A stretch of DNA of 64,000 nucleotides from Microbulbifer sp. MI-G (GCF_030440425.1 NZ_CP098023.1:3930001-3994000); one strand, 5' to 3'; shown: positions 11,946 to 21,589, counted from the stretch's first letter. The notes: generated from the sequence alone by a model not told the origin. A program made the numbers and translations.

Positions 11946-14528
11946 TCAGGGCCACTGATCTTCCAATGCGGGGCCTGTGGGCTGCACCTCCTCGCCGGGC
12001 ACGTCGCGGGACTCTGTGTCAATGGGCTGCGAGCGGCCCTGTTCGCTGGGGAGCTCGATCGGCTCGTCCTCAGAGCCCGGCGCCGGTCCGAATTCCTCCG
12101 CATCATCCCCCCTCAGCTGCTCCCACAGCTGGCGGCGACGCTCTTCGCGCAGTTGCTGTTCGCTGGGGTTCACCCCCCAGCCCGGCGTCATCTGCTCCCG
12201 CGGTGCCACGTCACGGCGGTCGCGGCCAAACAGGTTGCGGAACCAGCGCCAGCGATCCTGCCCCCGGCATTCCGGTGCCGGTTGCAGGCGAGTTTCGAAG
12301 GAGAAAGGTATCTCGTAGCCACCGCGGCAGTAATCGGGGTCCATAAACTGGCCGCGTGCATTGACCGGCTTGAACTCTACCCCCCGCGGAGGTTCTATCG
12401 GCCCATGCTGGTGGGGCAGCTTGCGCATGATTTCCGTCCAGATCGGCAGGGCACCGGTGGAACCGGTGAGCCGGGTGCGCTCATTGTCGTCGCGTCCCAG
12501 CCATACCACCGCGGTCACATCCGGGGAAAAACCGGCAAACCAGCTGTCGCGATTGTTGTTGGTGGTTCCGGTCTTGCCTGCAAAGGCAACACTGCCCGGC
12601 AGGCGCTTGGCGGAGCTGCGCCCGGTACCTTCACGCACGGCCTGTTCCAGTCCCCAGCGCAGTAGGTAAGCCGGTACCGGATCCACACCGCGATGGGTGC
12701 GGCGGCGGAAATGCTGGACGCGAACCCCTTCTGCATCGGCTACCGCCAGCAGGGTACGCGGCTGCACAGCCTCTCCGCCGTTGGCGATGGCCTGGTACAT
12801 CCCCGCCACCTCGAAGGGGGTCATCTCCACAGCACCCAGCAGCAGCGCCGGCACGCGGGGCAGATGGGCCTCTACGCCCAGACGGCGAATCGTCTGGCGT
12901 ACATTTTGCAGCCCCAGATCGAGACCCAGGTGGGCGGTGGCCAAATTGTAGGATTTGGCCAGAGCCACGTACAACGGGATCTGGCCGTGGGCGCGCTTGT
13001 CGAAATTCTGCGGCATCCATACATCGCCATCCGCCTCCTCAATGCGAATCGGGGCATCGTCGAGCAGCGTGGCCAGATTGTATTCCAAGGGCCGCTCCAG
13101 CGCGGTGAGGTAGACCGCGGGCTTGATCAGGGAACCCACTTGACGGCGGGCCTCCAGAGCGCGGTTAAAACCGGGGTAATCCGGGTCGCGGTCTCCCACC
13201 ATAGCCAGCACATTGCCGCTGCCATTATCCAGCAACACTGCGGCCGCCTGCAGGGAGTTGTCCTCGATATGGCGTTCCTTTTCCAGCGCTTGCACACCGT
13301 TGCTGACTGCCTCCTCGGCAAGTTTCTGCACCGAGGGCGCCAGGGTGGTGTAGATCCTCAGGCCCGCGGTGCGCAACTCCTCATAGGAGTAATAGGGCCG
13401 CAATTCTTCCAGCAGCCGTTCGGTAAAGGCCGGATAAGGATTCTGCGCAGTGACTCCGCCTTTGACCACCCCCAGGGATTTCGTCGAGTAGAGTGCATAT
13501 TGCGTCTGGGTAATCAGCCCGTGCGTCTGCATCACATCCAGCACGGTGTTTCTGCGCGCCTGCGCACGCTCCGGATGACGCCAGGGGTTGTAATAGGATG
13601 CTCCCTTTGCCAAGCCCACCAGCAGAGCTATCTGGTGGGGCTCCAGTGTGTCCAGGGGTTGCTGGAAATAGAATTCCGCTGCCAGGCCGAAACCATAGAT
13701 GCCGCGCGCGCCCTGCTGCCCCAACCACACTTCGTTGATATATTCCTGCAGGATATAGCCCTTGTCGTAGTGCATCTCCATCAACACCGCCATCAGCGCC
13801 TCGTTGATTTTGCGCTGCAGGCTTGGCTTGTGGTCAAAAAAGATATTTTTCACCAGTTGCTGGGTGATGGTGGATCCGCCCTGGACCAAACGACCGGCCT
13901 TCACATTGGCCACCATGGCGCGGGCGATCCCCCGGGGTGAAATACCAAAATGGTGGAGAAAATCCTGGTCCTCGACTGCGATCAGCGTGTTCGCCACCAA
14001 TGGGGGAATCTCATTGAAACGCACCGGATTGCGATCATCACCACCACCGAGCAGGGAACCGATATTAGCGGCATCCAGGCGGAATTCGGCCAGACGCTGG
14101 CCACTGCCATCGCGCAAATTGCTGATTTCATCGTTGCGCAGGCGGAAAGAAACCACCGCTCCGGCACTGCGGCCATCGGAGTGGATAAAATCGCGGCGCC
14201 AGACCCGGTATTCCATACCCTCGCGAGTCCAGGAACCGGGCTCGCTGGGGACTGCCTGTTCGCGGTAACTGAGGGCGGCGAATTCGGAGGCCAATTCACC
14301 CGGATGCATCACCATGCCCTCACGCAGAACCAGCGGTCGCGCGTAGACCCGCGCAGGCAACTGGTACTGGCGGCTGTCCAGGCGCTCGCGCAGCTGCAAA
14401 TCCAGGTACACCATGTAGCCGGCCAGGGCGAGGGCCCCCAGCAGGGCCAGCAGGAACAGAAGCTTGAGCCAGCGATATCGCCTCTTGGTTGTAGACGCCC
14501 TGGTGCGCCGGCGTTTCGTCGAAACCAT
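11946..14528 (-). CDS. mrcB: Penicillin-binding protein 1B (bifunctional transglycosylase/transpeptidase)
   Basis: Class A PBP that polymerises and crosslinks peptidoglycan at the inner membrane. The 860-residue protein has a basic cytoplasmic tail, a membrane helix (about 22-43), a UB2H-like regulatory region (about 55-155), a GT51 domain with catalytic E186 in AVEDQDFLHHFG and the QGGSTITQQLVKN motif, and a transpeptidase domain. The transpeptidase motifs are SLIK (S466, K469), SYN (526-528) and KTGT (652-655). All catalytic motifs are intact. The C-terminal 130 residues are acidic and low-complexity. UB2H in PBP1B is the docking site for lipoprotein activators; a candidate activator lies at 18941-19666. 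Confidence 0.95.
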   Translation of the reverse strand: MVSTKRRRTRASTTKRRYRWLKLLFLLALLGALALAGYMVYLDLQLRERLDSRQYQLPARVYARPLVLREGMVMHPGELASEFAALSYREQAVPSEPGSWTREGMEYRVWRRDFIHSDGRSAGAVVSFRLRNDEISNLRDGSGQRLAEFRLDAANIGSLLGGGDDRNPVRFNEIPPLVANTLIAVEDQDFLHHFGISPRGIARAMVANVKAGRLVQGGSTITQQLVKNIFFDHKPSLQRKINEALMAVLMEMHYDKGYILQEYINEVWLGQQGARGIYGFGLAAEFYFQQPLDTLEPHQIALLVGLAKGASYYNPWRHPERAQARRNTVLDVMQTHGLITQTQYALYSTKSLGVVKGGVTAQNPYPAFTERLLEELRPYYSYEELRTAGLRIYTTLAPSVQKLAEEAVSNGVQALEKERHIEDNSLQAAAVLLDNGSGNVLAMVGDRDPDYPGFNRALEARRQVGSLIKPAVYLTALERPLEYNLATLLDDAPIRIEEADGDVWMPQNFDKRAHGQIPLYVALAKSYNLATAHLGLDLGLQNVRQTIRRLGVEAHLPRVPALLLGAVEMTPFEVAGMYQAIANGGEAVQPRTLLAVADAEGVRVQHFRRRTHRGVDPVPAYLLRWGLEQAVREGTGRSSAKRLPGSVAFAGKTGTTNNNRDSWFAGFSPDVTAVVWLGRDDNERTRLTGSTGALPIWTEIMRKLPHQHGPIEPPRGVEFKPVNARGQFMDPDYCRGGYEIPFSFETRLQPAPECRGQDRWRWFRNLFGRDRRDVAPREQMTPGWGVNPSEQQLREERRRQLWEQLRGDDAEEFGPAPGSEDEPIELPSEQGRSQPIDTESRDVPGEEVQPTGPALEDQWP

Positions 14529-14915
14529 AGAAAAGTGCTATCCAGCCGCCAATTCAGTACATCATTCGATAGCCGGAAGGGCATCAGCGCCCTGTCATCG
14601 CCAAAGGCAGGGAACCAGCCGGTGGCAGCTCCGCTGGTATATTGCCGCCGGCATCTGAGCCTGTGCCAGTGGCAGGAGACTGCCTGTACCGTCGATACTC
14701 AGCGGTCAGGCGGTCTCTGCCGGTCAATTGACCCTCTCAAGGCGATATTCGCGCCTTTGCGTGGATTGACCGCTGTTTCCCTACATAAGTTCACATTGGG
14801 GCAACCGGTGCCGTTATAAAGGCTGCTGAGCAGAAGTCAAATCCACCGCCTTGCACTTGACGGAATCACAGCCATAATGCGGCGGAAATCTATACAAAAC
14901 CCGTTAAGGATGAAT
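14529..14915. promoter_or_regulatory. mrcB/kinase divergent intergenic region with GGTCA palindrome
   Basis: This 387-base gap between two divergent genes holds no convincing gene. It contains a perfect 12-base palindrome GGTCAATTGACC (14722-14733), flanked by an inverted pair AGCGGTCA (14701-14708) and TGACCGCT (14767-14774). That makes four copies of GGTCA/TGACC in about 75 bases, an operator-like layout. A TATAAA lies about 100 bases upstream of the kinase start. No regulator can be named from sequence. Confidence 0.4.
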
Positions 14916-15914
14916 ATGCAGCAATACGACCTCTATGGCATTGGCGCCGCCCTGCTGGATACGGAAATCGAGGTTTCGGATGAGGATTTGTCCGTGCTCG
15001 ATGTTAAAAAGGGGGTGATGACCCTGGTAGACGATGTGCGACAACAGCAATTGCTGGACGCTCTGGGGGACAACCTTGTGACAGCCAAGCGCGCCTGTGG
15101 AGGTTCCGGTGCCAACACAGTAATTGCTGCCAGCTACTTCGGACTGCGCACCTTCTATTCCTGCAAAGTTGCCGCAGATGACAACGGAGACTTTTACCGC
15201 AACAATCTGGCTGCTGCAGGGGTCGACTACCCGGCCGGCCTGCGCCAGGCCGGTATGGGTACCACCGGTAAGTGTTTGGTTCTGATCACCCCGGATGCCG
15301 AGCGCAGCATGAACACTTACCTGGGAATCAGTGAAAAACTGTCGGTCGAGGAGCTGGACACTGAAGCTCTGGCAGCGTCACATTGGGCTTATATCGAAGG
15401 CTACCTGGTCTCCTCGGAAACCGGACGCAAAGCCGCGATTGCCCTGCACAAACAAGCGCAGCAGGCGGGTGTAAAAACTGCCCTGAGTCTCTCTGACCCC
15501 GCGATGGTGCAATTCTTTGGCGAGGGCTTGCGGGAGATGGTTGGCAGCGGTGTGGATATGCTGTTCTGCAACCGGGATGAGGCTTTGGGCTTTACCGGTA
15601 CCGAGTCTCTCGATGCCGCTGCGAACACCCTGCGCGCCTACTGCCGCAGTTTTGCAATCACCCTTGGGGCCGATGGTGCTCTGCTCTGGAATGGCGCCCA
15701 GCTACGGCGGGTGAAAAGCCCGCGGGTACACGCCATCGACACCAATGGGGCCGGGGATATGTTTGCAGGGGCCTTCCTCTACGGCATCAATCGCGATATG
15801 TCCTTTACCGAAGCCGGGGAGCTGGCCTGTCGCGCCGCCGCCCAGGTCGTCAGTCAGTATGGACCTCGCCTGCGGGAAGCCCAGCACTCGGAGCTGCTTG
15901 CCGCAGTCATTTAA
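14916..15914 (+). CDS. PfkB-family adenosine kinase-like carbohydrate kinase
   Basis: Ribokinase/PfkB-fold kinase of about 332 residues. The ATG at 14916 follows AAGGA by five bases and is preferred over upstream in-frame ATGs at 14877 and 14910. It opens MQQYDLYGIGAALLDTEI, with GGSGANTVIAASYFG and the C-terminal PfkB signature DTNGAGDMFAGAF, whose aspartate is the catalytic base. The N-terminal pattern resembles adenosine kinase-like bacterial proteins; the true substrate (adenosine, inosine or a sugar) is not certain. It is convergent with the GGDEF-EAL gene, 23 bases away. Confidence 0.85.
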   Translation: MQQYDLYGIGAALLDTEIEVSDEDLSVLDVKKGVMTLVDDVRQQQLLDALGDNLVTAKRACGGSGANTVIAASYFGLRTFYSCKVAADDNGDFYRNNLAAAGVDYPAGLRQAGMGTTGKCLVLITPDAERSMNTYLGISEKLSVEELDTEALAASHWAYIEGYLVSSETGRKAAIALHKQAQQAGVKTALSLSDPAMVQFFGEGLREMVGSGVDMLFCNRDEALGFTGTESLDAAANTLRAYCRSFAITLGADGALLWNGAQLRRVKSPRVHAIDTNGAGDMFAGAFLYGINRDMSFTEAGELACRAAAQVVSQYGPRLREAQHSELLAAVI

Positions 15915-15937
15915 GCAGAACGGGAAAGCGCACGCGT

Positions 15938-17755
15938 TCAGCCATCGATCTCCGGAAGCGCCGTGGCAGGGGCAATACCGAATCCCTGGGCATAATCCAC
16001 TCCCATCCGGTGGAGTTTTTCCATCACCTCGGGGCTTTCCACATACTCTGCGATGGTACTGATGCCCATACACTTGGCCAGGTGATCAATGGTACTGACC
16101 ATGGCGCTATCGATTTCATCCTCAAGCATATTACGCACGAAACTGCCATCAATCTTGAGAAAATCCACCGGCAGCTGGCGCAGGTAAGCCAGAGAGGAGA
16201 CACCGCGACCAAAATCGTCGAGGGCAAAACTGCAACCGGCGGCACGCAGCTTGTGAATAAAGACCAGCGCCCTTTCCAGATTGTTGATGGCACTGGTCTC
16301 GGTTATCTCAAACTGTACCCGCGAGGGTGTAAGCCTCGCCTCAGCCAGCTCCTGGGAGACGAAGCCGGCAAAGGTATCATCGCCAAGGCTGATACCGGAA
16401 ACATTGATGGCGTAACTGGCCCCGGGGAACCCGGTCCGCTGCTCCCGCGCCATATAGTGGAACACACGCCGGATCACCCAGCGATCCACCTCTTCAATCA
16501 GTCCGTAACGCTCCGCGGCGGGCAGAAACAGGCCCGGTGAAATCACCCCGCCATCGCGACCGAGCATCCGCACCAGAATCTCGTAGTGATGCAGTTTGCG
16601 CCCTCCCTTCAGGGAAATAACCGGCTGGCGGTAGAGAACCAGGCGATCCTCCCGCAAGGCGGCATGGATTTCTGCAACCCAGGTGGTCTCCCGTCGATGC
16701 TCCAGCACCTTGCGGGAGTCCCCAAACAGCTTGACCCGGTTTCGCCCCTGCTCCCGCGCGGAACAACAGGCATCGTTGGCAGAGGCCAGCAGCTGGCTGG
16801 CGTTGGCAGTAAAGCAGTCCACCCCCACAACCCCGATCGAGACTGCCACGCGATTGTTGTCGCCCTCCCAGTCAAAGCTGAAGTCCTGAACCGCATCGCG
16901 CAGACGCGCCACCACCCGGCCACCCTCCCCCAATGTGCAGTCCCGCAGCAAAATGGCAAACTCATCGCTGCCCACACGGGCAAACAGGTCGGCACTGCAC
17001 AGGTTGTGCTGCAGCAAAGCCACCAATTGCACCAGTAACTGATCCCCCGCGACAAAGCCCAGGGTGTCATTGATGACCTTGAACTGATAGATATCCAGAT
17101 ACAGCAGGACATGGTGCTGGCGCTTGTCGACACACTGGGCCAGAAGCTTTTGCAATGCACTTTCGAAATACTGGCGATTGGGCAGACGGGTGAGGGCATC
17201 GTGGCTGGTCTGCCAACTGAGACGCGTGGAAACCCGCCTTGCAGCAGAGGTATCCCGCAACACCAGCACATAATTTTTCAAGGTACCGGCATCCCACAAC
17301 GCCATCACCTGCAGGGTTACTTCCAGAGGAGCACGGGCGCCGTCGCAGCGCAGGATGTAAGCCTGAATTTCACGCATGCTGGGGACTTCGCGCACAGGGA
17401 TATCCGGTAGTGGCGACGGCAAGGGCGCACCCTGGGTATCACAGAGCTGCAGCCCCTCGTTGAGGGGCTGGCCGGGCAACAGACCAACCAGATTACCGGT
17501 CATTTCACTGACCAGAGGGTTGGCATACAGAACGATCCCGCCAGCGTCGGTCACAATGACCCCATCGGCAACCTCCCCAAGCGCCGCCTCCGCCGCTTGC
17601 AGGCTGATTCCCTCACAGGGGTTCAAACCTTTCTCCAACTGGGCCAGTGGCCCCAAATATTCTGCGGATTTAGGATCAAACAGTGTCATGGCCACACACT
17701 CACAAAAGGCTTGGCACCCCTCCCCACAAGCAGAGAGGATCACGGGGCTTTCCAT
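15938..17755 (-). CDS. PAS-GGDEF-EAL cyclic-di-GMP protein with degenerate GGDEF
   Basis: Cytoplasmic c-di-GMP signalling protein of 605 residues with no transmembrane segment. Order: PAS-like sensor (about 50-160), GGDEF domain (about 180-340), EAL domain (about 350-605). The cyclase signature is altered to GSDEF and I see no RxxD inhibitory site just before it. The EAL domain keeps its key residues: EILVR, INVSG, FEITET, DDFGRG, FLKIDGSFV and a late AEYVES glutamate. The likely net activity is phosphodiesterase, with the GGDEF half regulatory; this is inference. A start at the ATG at 17689 is an alternative, since neither site has a strong ribosome-binding sequence. Confidence 0.88.
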   Translation of the reverse strand: MESPVILSACGEGCQAFCECVAMTLFDPKSAEYLGPLAQLEKGLNPCEGISLQAAEAALGEVADGVIVTDAGGIVLYANPLVSEMTGNLVGLLPGQPLNEGLQLCDTQGAPLPSPLPDIPVREVPSMREIQAYILRCDGARAPLEVTLQVMALWDAGTLKNYVLVLRDTSAARRVSTRLSWQTSHDALTRLPNRQYFESALQKLLAQCVDKRQHHVLLYLDIYQFKVINDTLGFVAGDQLLVQLVALLQHNLCSADLFARVGSDEFAILLRDCTLGEGGRVVARLRDAVQDFSFDWEGDNNRVAVSIGVVGVDCFTANASQLLASANDACCSAREQGRNRVKLFGDSRKVLEHRRETTWVAEIHAALREDRLVLYRQPVISLKGGRKLHHYEILVRMLGRDGGVISPGLFLPAAERYGLIEEVDRWVIRRVFHYMAREQRTGFPGASYAINVSGISLGDDTFAGFVSQELAEARLTPSRVQFEITETSAINNLERALVFIHKLRAAGCSFALDDFGRGVSSLAYLRQLPVDFLKIDGSFVRNMLEDEIDSAMVSTIDHLAKCMGISTIAEYVESPEVMEKLHRMGVDYAQGFGIAPATALPEIDG

Positions 17756-17862
17756 TCGGCACGCTGAGCAATTTGACCGACATCAGCGTCCGGGGTCGCC
17801 GATTTTCTTCAATGATTCAGCCTCCCAGCCTGTCTTTTCATCACAGTAGCTAAATGGCACGC

Positions 17863-18429
17863 TCATAAGTGTGTGTACAGGAACTCCTTCAATTTCACGT
17901 CTTCGAATACCCGTTGCAGGGTTGCACCCAGTATGTTGTTCACCCGGGCTTCCACCTCCTCCCGGCTGGGTTTGACCAGATTTCGATCTGTGCCGGAAGC
18001 GCTGTAAGTTCCGAAATAGGTAGCAGCACCAACTTTAACTTCCAGGTGAATCTCAGCAGAAGTATCGATGGTGGTGGTGTACACCATATCGGGGCTGTTA
18101 TAGGTCAGCCGCACCAGCCTTGCGACCACCTGCACCTGGGAGGCGGTATCGGTCACACGAAAAGACCAGTTGGCAAATCCCCGCCGCAGTCCGGCCGCTA
18201 TCGCCTCACCCGCATCATTGGCAACACTGACTCGGGACGTCTCGGAGTAGACCCCACCGAGAGAGCCCAAACCACCACCGGGCAGTTCATTGATACCCTG
18301 TACGCTCAGGGTATGGCCGGACCCTATGGCGTCTGCAGTGACCAGGAACTCGGGGTATACCTGAATCTGCAGCGGGCTATAAGCGCAGCTGGCCAGACAA
18401 AAGACCCCTGCAAGCAACCAGTTTTTCAT
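17863..18429 (-). CDS. YajG-like lipoprotein
   Basis: Predicted lipoprotein of 188 residues. The signal peptide ends in a lipobox LASC, with lipidated C15. The mature part has the alternating pattern of YajG-family proteins: ADAIGSGHTLSVQGINE near the N-terminus, a middle HLEVKVGAATYFGTY stretch, and a C-terminal helix with REEVEARVNNILGATLQ. YajG function is not established. It is the last gene of a three-gene reverse-strand group with the copper chaperone and TPR lipoprotein, 41 bases after the former. Confidence 0.75.
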   Translation of the reverse strand: MKNWLLAGVFCLASCAYSPLQIQVYPEFLVTADAIGSGHTLSVQGINELPGGGLGSLGGVYSETSRVSVANDAGEAIAAGLRRGFANWSFRVTDTASQVQVVARLVRLTYNSPDMVYTTTIDTSAEIHLEVKVGAATYFGTYSASGTDRNLVKPSREEVEARVNNILGATLQRVFEDVKLKEFLYTHL

Positions 18430-18470
18430 TCTTCCCCCCTTTTACCTCGATAAAAAAACATGAATCTGTT

Positions 18471-18944
18471 TCATTCATGGTGCTGATGCTGGGCCTTATT
18501 CACTCCATCCATACGTATGACCGGCACCCGGATATCCAGGTGCGAGGCATCCGCAAAGAGTAAACGCAACAGCAGCGTTTCCCCTGCCTGGAGACGGAGC
18601 CCATTGAGCATCAGGTGCACTCCGCCAGGTGCCATCTCCAGTTGCTCTCCAGCTTCGATAGCTAGATGCTGCAGTCGGCGCATACGGCTGACACCGCCCC
18701 TGTGCTCCGTAGAGTGCAGGTCGGCACTGGCACCTTCTACCTCCGGCAGCGTCACCTCGGTCAGCAGCATTGCCTGCATTCCGGTATTGTGCAGGGACAG
18801 ATAGGCGGCGCTCATGGGCGCTCCCGGCAGTGTTTCACGGGCATAGCCTGCCACCGTGAGGACCGGGGTCGTGCTCCGAGCCTGTGTCGCACACAGCAGC
18901 GCTGTGCCGAATATTATCCAGACTGCTATCAATGGATTTTTCAT
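18471..18944 (-). CDS. PCuAC-type periplasmic copper chaperone
   Basis: Small periplasmic copper-binding protein of the PCuAC/DUF461 family, which supplies copper to cytochrome oxidase. The 157-residue precursor has a signal peptide (cleavage near CATQARS) and the family's metal motif: H in DLHSTEH, an M in SRMRRL, then H and M in GVHLML, in line with the H-M-H-M copper pattern. The C-terminus is histidine-rich (QHQHHE). Its start overlaps the end of the upstream lipoprotein gene by four bases (ATGA), so the two are translationally coupled. Confidence 0.87.
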   Translation of the reverse strand: MKNPLIAVWIIFGTALLCATQARSTTPVLTVAGYARETLPGAPMSAAYLSLHNTGMQAMLLTEVTLPEVEGASADLHSTEHRGGVSRMRRLQHLAIEAGEQLEMAPGGVHLMLNGLRLQAGETLLLRLLFADASHLDIRVPVIRMDGVNKAQHQHHE

Positions 18945-19666
18945 GGGCTCTTGCCACCGGATTGAACTAGAAGCAGTCGCGCTGGACTGCCGACTTTAAT
19001 ATCCCCCCGCACCCGATAACCGGGTACAGCCTCGCGCAGTTGCTGGTAAATCCAGCGCCCCTCGGCATCATCGCGCGCGACAATAATGACGCGCAACTGC
19101 TCACTGCGAATGCGCCGAGCCAGGCGCTGCAACTGCCCTGCGAGTTGTTCCGACCTGGCATTGAGTTCCGCTACCGGGAGGCCAATGCTCTCTCCCTCGG
19201 GAAGATCGAAGCGGGCGCGCTCCCGCTCACGAACCAGTTGCCGGCGCAATTCCACCACCAGTGAATTGCCCGGTGCCAGCATCTCAGCACGTTTGAGCAG
19301 TGTTTCCACTTCGCCAAAGCCACGCTGGCGCAGAGCCTCACGGGCCTGTTCGACATAGGTGACCACCAGGGTCTGAATACCGGCCCGGGCCCGGCGATTG
19401 CCCGGGTCCAATTGCTGCGCGCGCAGATAGTAGTCATAGGCACTGGCACCGGCCGGCTGAGTCAGGTAGCCCTTGCGCAGGGCCTGCTCGGCACGCTTGA
19501 GAAAAAAAGTCACATTGCTCTGGCGAATCTCTTCCGGCGAAGGCCCCGTTTTCTCAGGCGGGGGAGTGGCCGGAGGCCGGATAGGCTTATTGGCGGAACA
19601 GGCCCCGAGCACACCGGCCACCAGCAGGCAGATCCCGAGGCTGTGAAGGCGTTCAAATGACGGCAA
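18941..19666 (-). CDS. TPR outer-membrane lipoprotein, candidate LpoP-type PBP1B activator
   Basis: Predicted lipoprotein of 241 residues. I prefer the TTG start at 19666: it follows CGGGAG by six bases and gives a signal peptide ending in VLGAC (C23). The open frame extends to an ATG at 19744, which would place 26 hydrophilic residues before the signal. After a proline-rich linker, two TPR-like helical pairs are seen (YYLRAQQLDPGNRRARAGIQ and LLKRAEMLAPGNSLVVELR), then a compact C-terminal domain. In P. aeruginosa the PBP1B activator LpoP is a TPR lipoprotein encoded next to mrcB. Here mrcB is about 4.4 kb away on the same strand, so an LpoP role is plausible but unproven. Confidence 0.62.
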   Translation of the reverse strand: MPSFERLHSLGICLLVAGVLGACSANKPIRPPATPPPEKTGPSPEEIRQSNVTFFLKRAEQALRKGYLTQPAGASAYDYYLRAQQLDPGNRRARAGIQTLVVTYVEQAREALRQRGFGEVETLLKRAEMLAPGNSLVVELRRQLVRERERARFDLPEGESIGLPVAELNARSEQLAGQLQRLARRIRSEQLRVIIVARDDAEGRWIYQQLREAVPGYRVRGDIKVGSPARLLLVQSGGKSP

Positions 19667-19786
19667 ATCAATCTCCCGCTGTTGTTTTTTTGTACCGCTG
19701 ACATCGCTATACTGCTGGTGCGACTGAACCCCCACCCGGCACAACAGTCAGAGCTGTACCTCCGACTATAATGAATTTTTTCGTCA

Positions 19787-21589
19787 ATGGCTGTGATGAC
19801 CAAAACTTTCAGAAATAAGTTCCTCGCCCTGCTGGCAATCCTGTTGTTGGTGCCCGGCGCCAATGCCCAGGGGCAAGACCCCGGCAGTCCTTTTGCCACC
19901 CTCAACGACACTCTGGACAATCCCTTTCTGCCGGTTGACGAAGCCTACCGGCAGGACCTTTTGCTGAGCGGCAGCCAGCTCAGTGCTATTTTTGAAATAG
20001 CCCCTGAATACTACCTCTACCGCGAAAAACTTGCCCTCTACCGTATTGAAAACGGACAAAAGACCAAATTGCCCCTGAGCCTGCCGAGCGGCGAGGTAAT
20101 CTGGGATGACTACTTCGAAAAAGAAACCGAAGTCTACCGCGGTCAACTGGAATTCCCCATCCGCCTTGCGGACACCGGCAAGGTCGTGCAGTTGGAGCTG
20201 CACTATCAGGGCTGCGCCGATGCTGGACTCTGCTATCCACCACAAACCCGTCACTACAGCGTGGACAGCGGCAACGGCAGTATCCGGATGCTGGGGACAC
20301 CTCCCCGAAATGTCGCAACCCCGGATACCCAAGCGCTCTCCCCCCAGGAGAATAACAACCGTGCCATTACTGTGCCCCTGGCACTGTTGTTTGCTTTCGC
20401 CGGCGGACTGTTGTTAAACCTGATGCCCTGTGTTTTTCCGGTACTCTCGATCAAACTACTGTCAGTGAGTCAGGCAGCACAGAGTGCCAGCCAGCGCCAC
20501 CACCACGGCTGGGCCTACAGTATCGGCGTTATTCTGAGTTTTGTCGCCATTGCCGCGGTCATGCTGGCGCTGCGTGCCGGTGGCGAGGCAATCGGCTGGG
20601 GCTTCCAATTACAATCCCCGTGGCTGGTGGCCGCCCTGGCCTACCTGTTCTTTGTGATGGGACTCAGCCTTTCCGGTGTCACCGAATTCGGAAGCAGCCT
20701 GATGGGCATCGGCGGTCATTTGAACAACAGCCGGGGTTTGCGCGGCTCCCTGGCTTCCGGCGCCCTGGCCACCCTGGTGGCCAGCCCCTGCACGGCGCCA
20801 CTGATGGGATCTGCGCTGGGATTCGCTGTGACACAGCCGGCTGTGCTGGCACTCAGTATTTTTGCCGCCTTGGGCGCTGGAATGGCCGCGCCTTTCCTGT
20901 TGTTGACTCACCTACCCACCCTGACAGAAAAACTGCCGCGCCCGGGACCCTGGATGGATCGGCTCAAGCAACTGCTGGCCTTCCCCATGTACCTGACCGC
21001 AGTCTGGTTGCTGTGGGTACTGGGGCGGCAAACCGGGGGGGATGGCGTCGCTCTGGTACTCACCGGTGCTGTGGCAATCGCCTTTGCCCTGTGGCTCTGG
21101 CCCCGCCACCAGTGGCGGTGGCTGCAGGGTTGCGTGGCGGCGGTGGCCCTGGTCTTGGCCGTATTATTATTGCCGCACCTCAGCACTGCACCCCAGACTC
21201 AACAACAGTCCAGCGGCTACTGGCAGCCCTACTCAGCCGAAAAACTGGATGCCGCGCGCAGTGAGGGCCGCGCTGTACTGGCGAACATGACTGCTGCATG
21301 GTGTATTACCTGCCTGGCGAATGAACAAATGGTGCTGTCGAGTGATGCCGTGAGCCACGCCATTGAACAACTGGGGATTGTGGCCTTCAAGGGGGACTGG
21401 ACCAATCAGGACCCCCACATCAGTGCGCTGCTGGCCAAGTACAAGCGCACCAGCGTCCCCTTGTACCTCCTCTATCCCGCCGGCGGTGGTGAAGCCAAGA
21501 TTCTGCCGCAAATACTGTCGCGCCGTGAATTACTGGCGGACCTTGAGGCCGCAGCCCGAGGCGGGCTGAGCACCTCTTCAACCCCGTAA
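19787..21589 (+). CDS. dsbD: Thiol:disulfide interchange protein DsbD
   Basis: Inner-membrane protein that moves electrons from cytoplasmic thioredoxin to periplasmic reductase partners. The 600-residue precursor has a signal peptide (about 1-28). The periplasmic alpha domain has C143 and C149 (QGCADAGLCYPP). The membrane domain has about eight helices and its two cysteines, in MPCVFPVLS and SPCTAPLMG. The C-terminal thioredoxin-like gamma domain has C506-C509 (WCITC). All three redox pairs are intact. In Pseudomonas a dsbD homolog also precedes aroQ-accB-accC. Possible clients in this window include the thioredoxin-like protein at 54920-55417. Confidence 0.95.
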   Translation: MAVMTKTFRNKFLALLAILLLVPGANAQGQDPGSPFATLNDTLDNPFLPVDEAYRQDLLLSGSQLSAIFEIAPEYYLYREKLALYRIENGQKTKLPLSLPSGEVIWDDYFEKETEVYRGQLEFPIRLADTGKVVQLELHYQGCADAGLCYPPQTRHYSVDSGNGSIRMLGTPPRNVATPDTQALSPQENNNRAITVPLALLFAFAGGLLLNLMPCVFPVLSIKLLSVSQAAQSASQRHHHGWAYSIGVILSFVAIAAVMLALRAGGEAIGWGFQLQSPWLVAALAYLFFVMGLSLSGVTEFGSSLMGIGGHLNNSRGLRGSLASGALATLVASPCTAPLMGSALGFAVTQPAVLALSIFAALGAGMAAPFLLLTHLPTLTEKLPRPGPWMDRLKQLLAFPMYLTAVWLLWVLGRQTGGDGVALVLTGAVAIAFALWLWPRHQWRWLQGCVAAVALVLAVLLLPHLSTAPQTQQQSSGYWQPYSAEKLDAARSEGRAVLANMTAAWCITCLANEQMVLSSDAVSHAIEQLGIVAFKGDWTNQDPHISALLAKYKRTSVPLYLLYPAGGGEAKILPQILSRRELLADLEAAARGGLSTSSTP

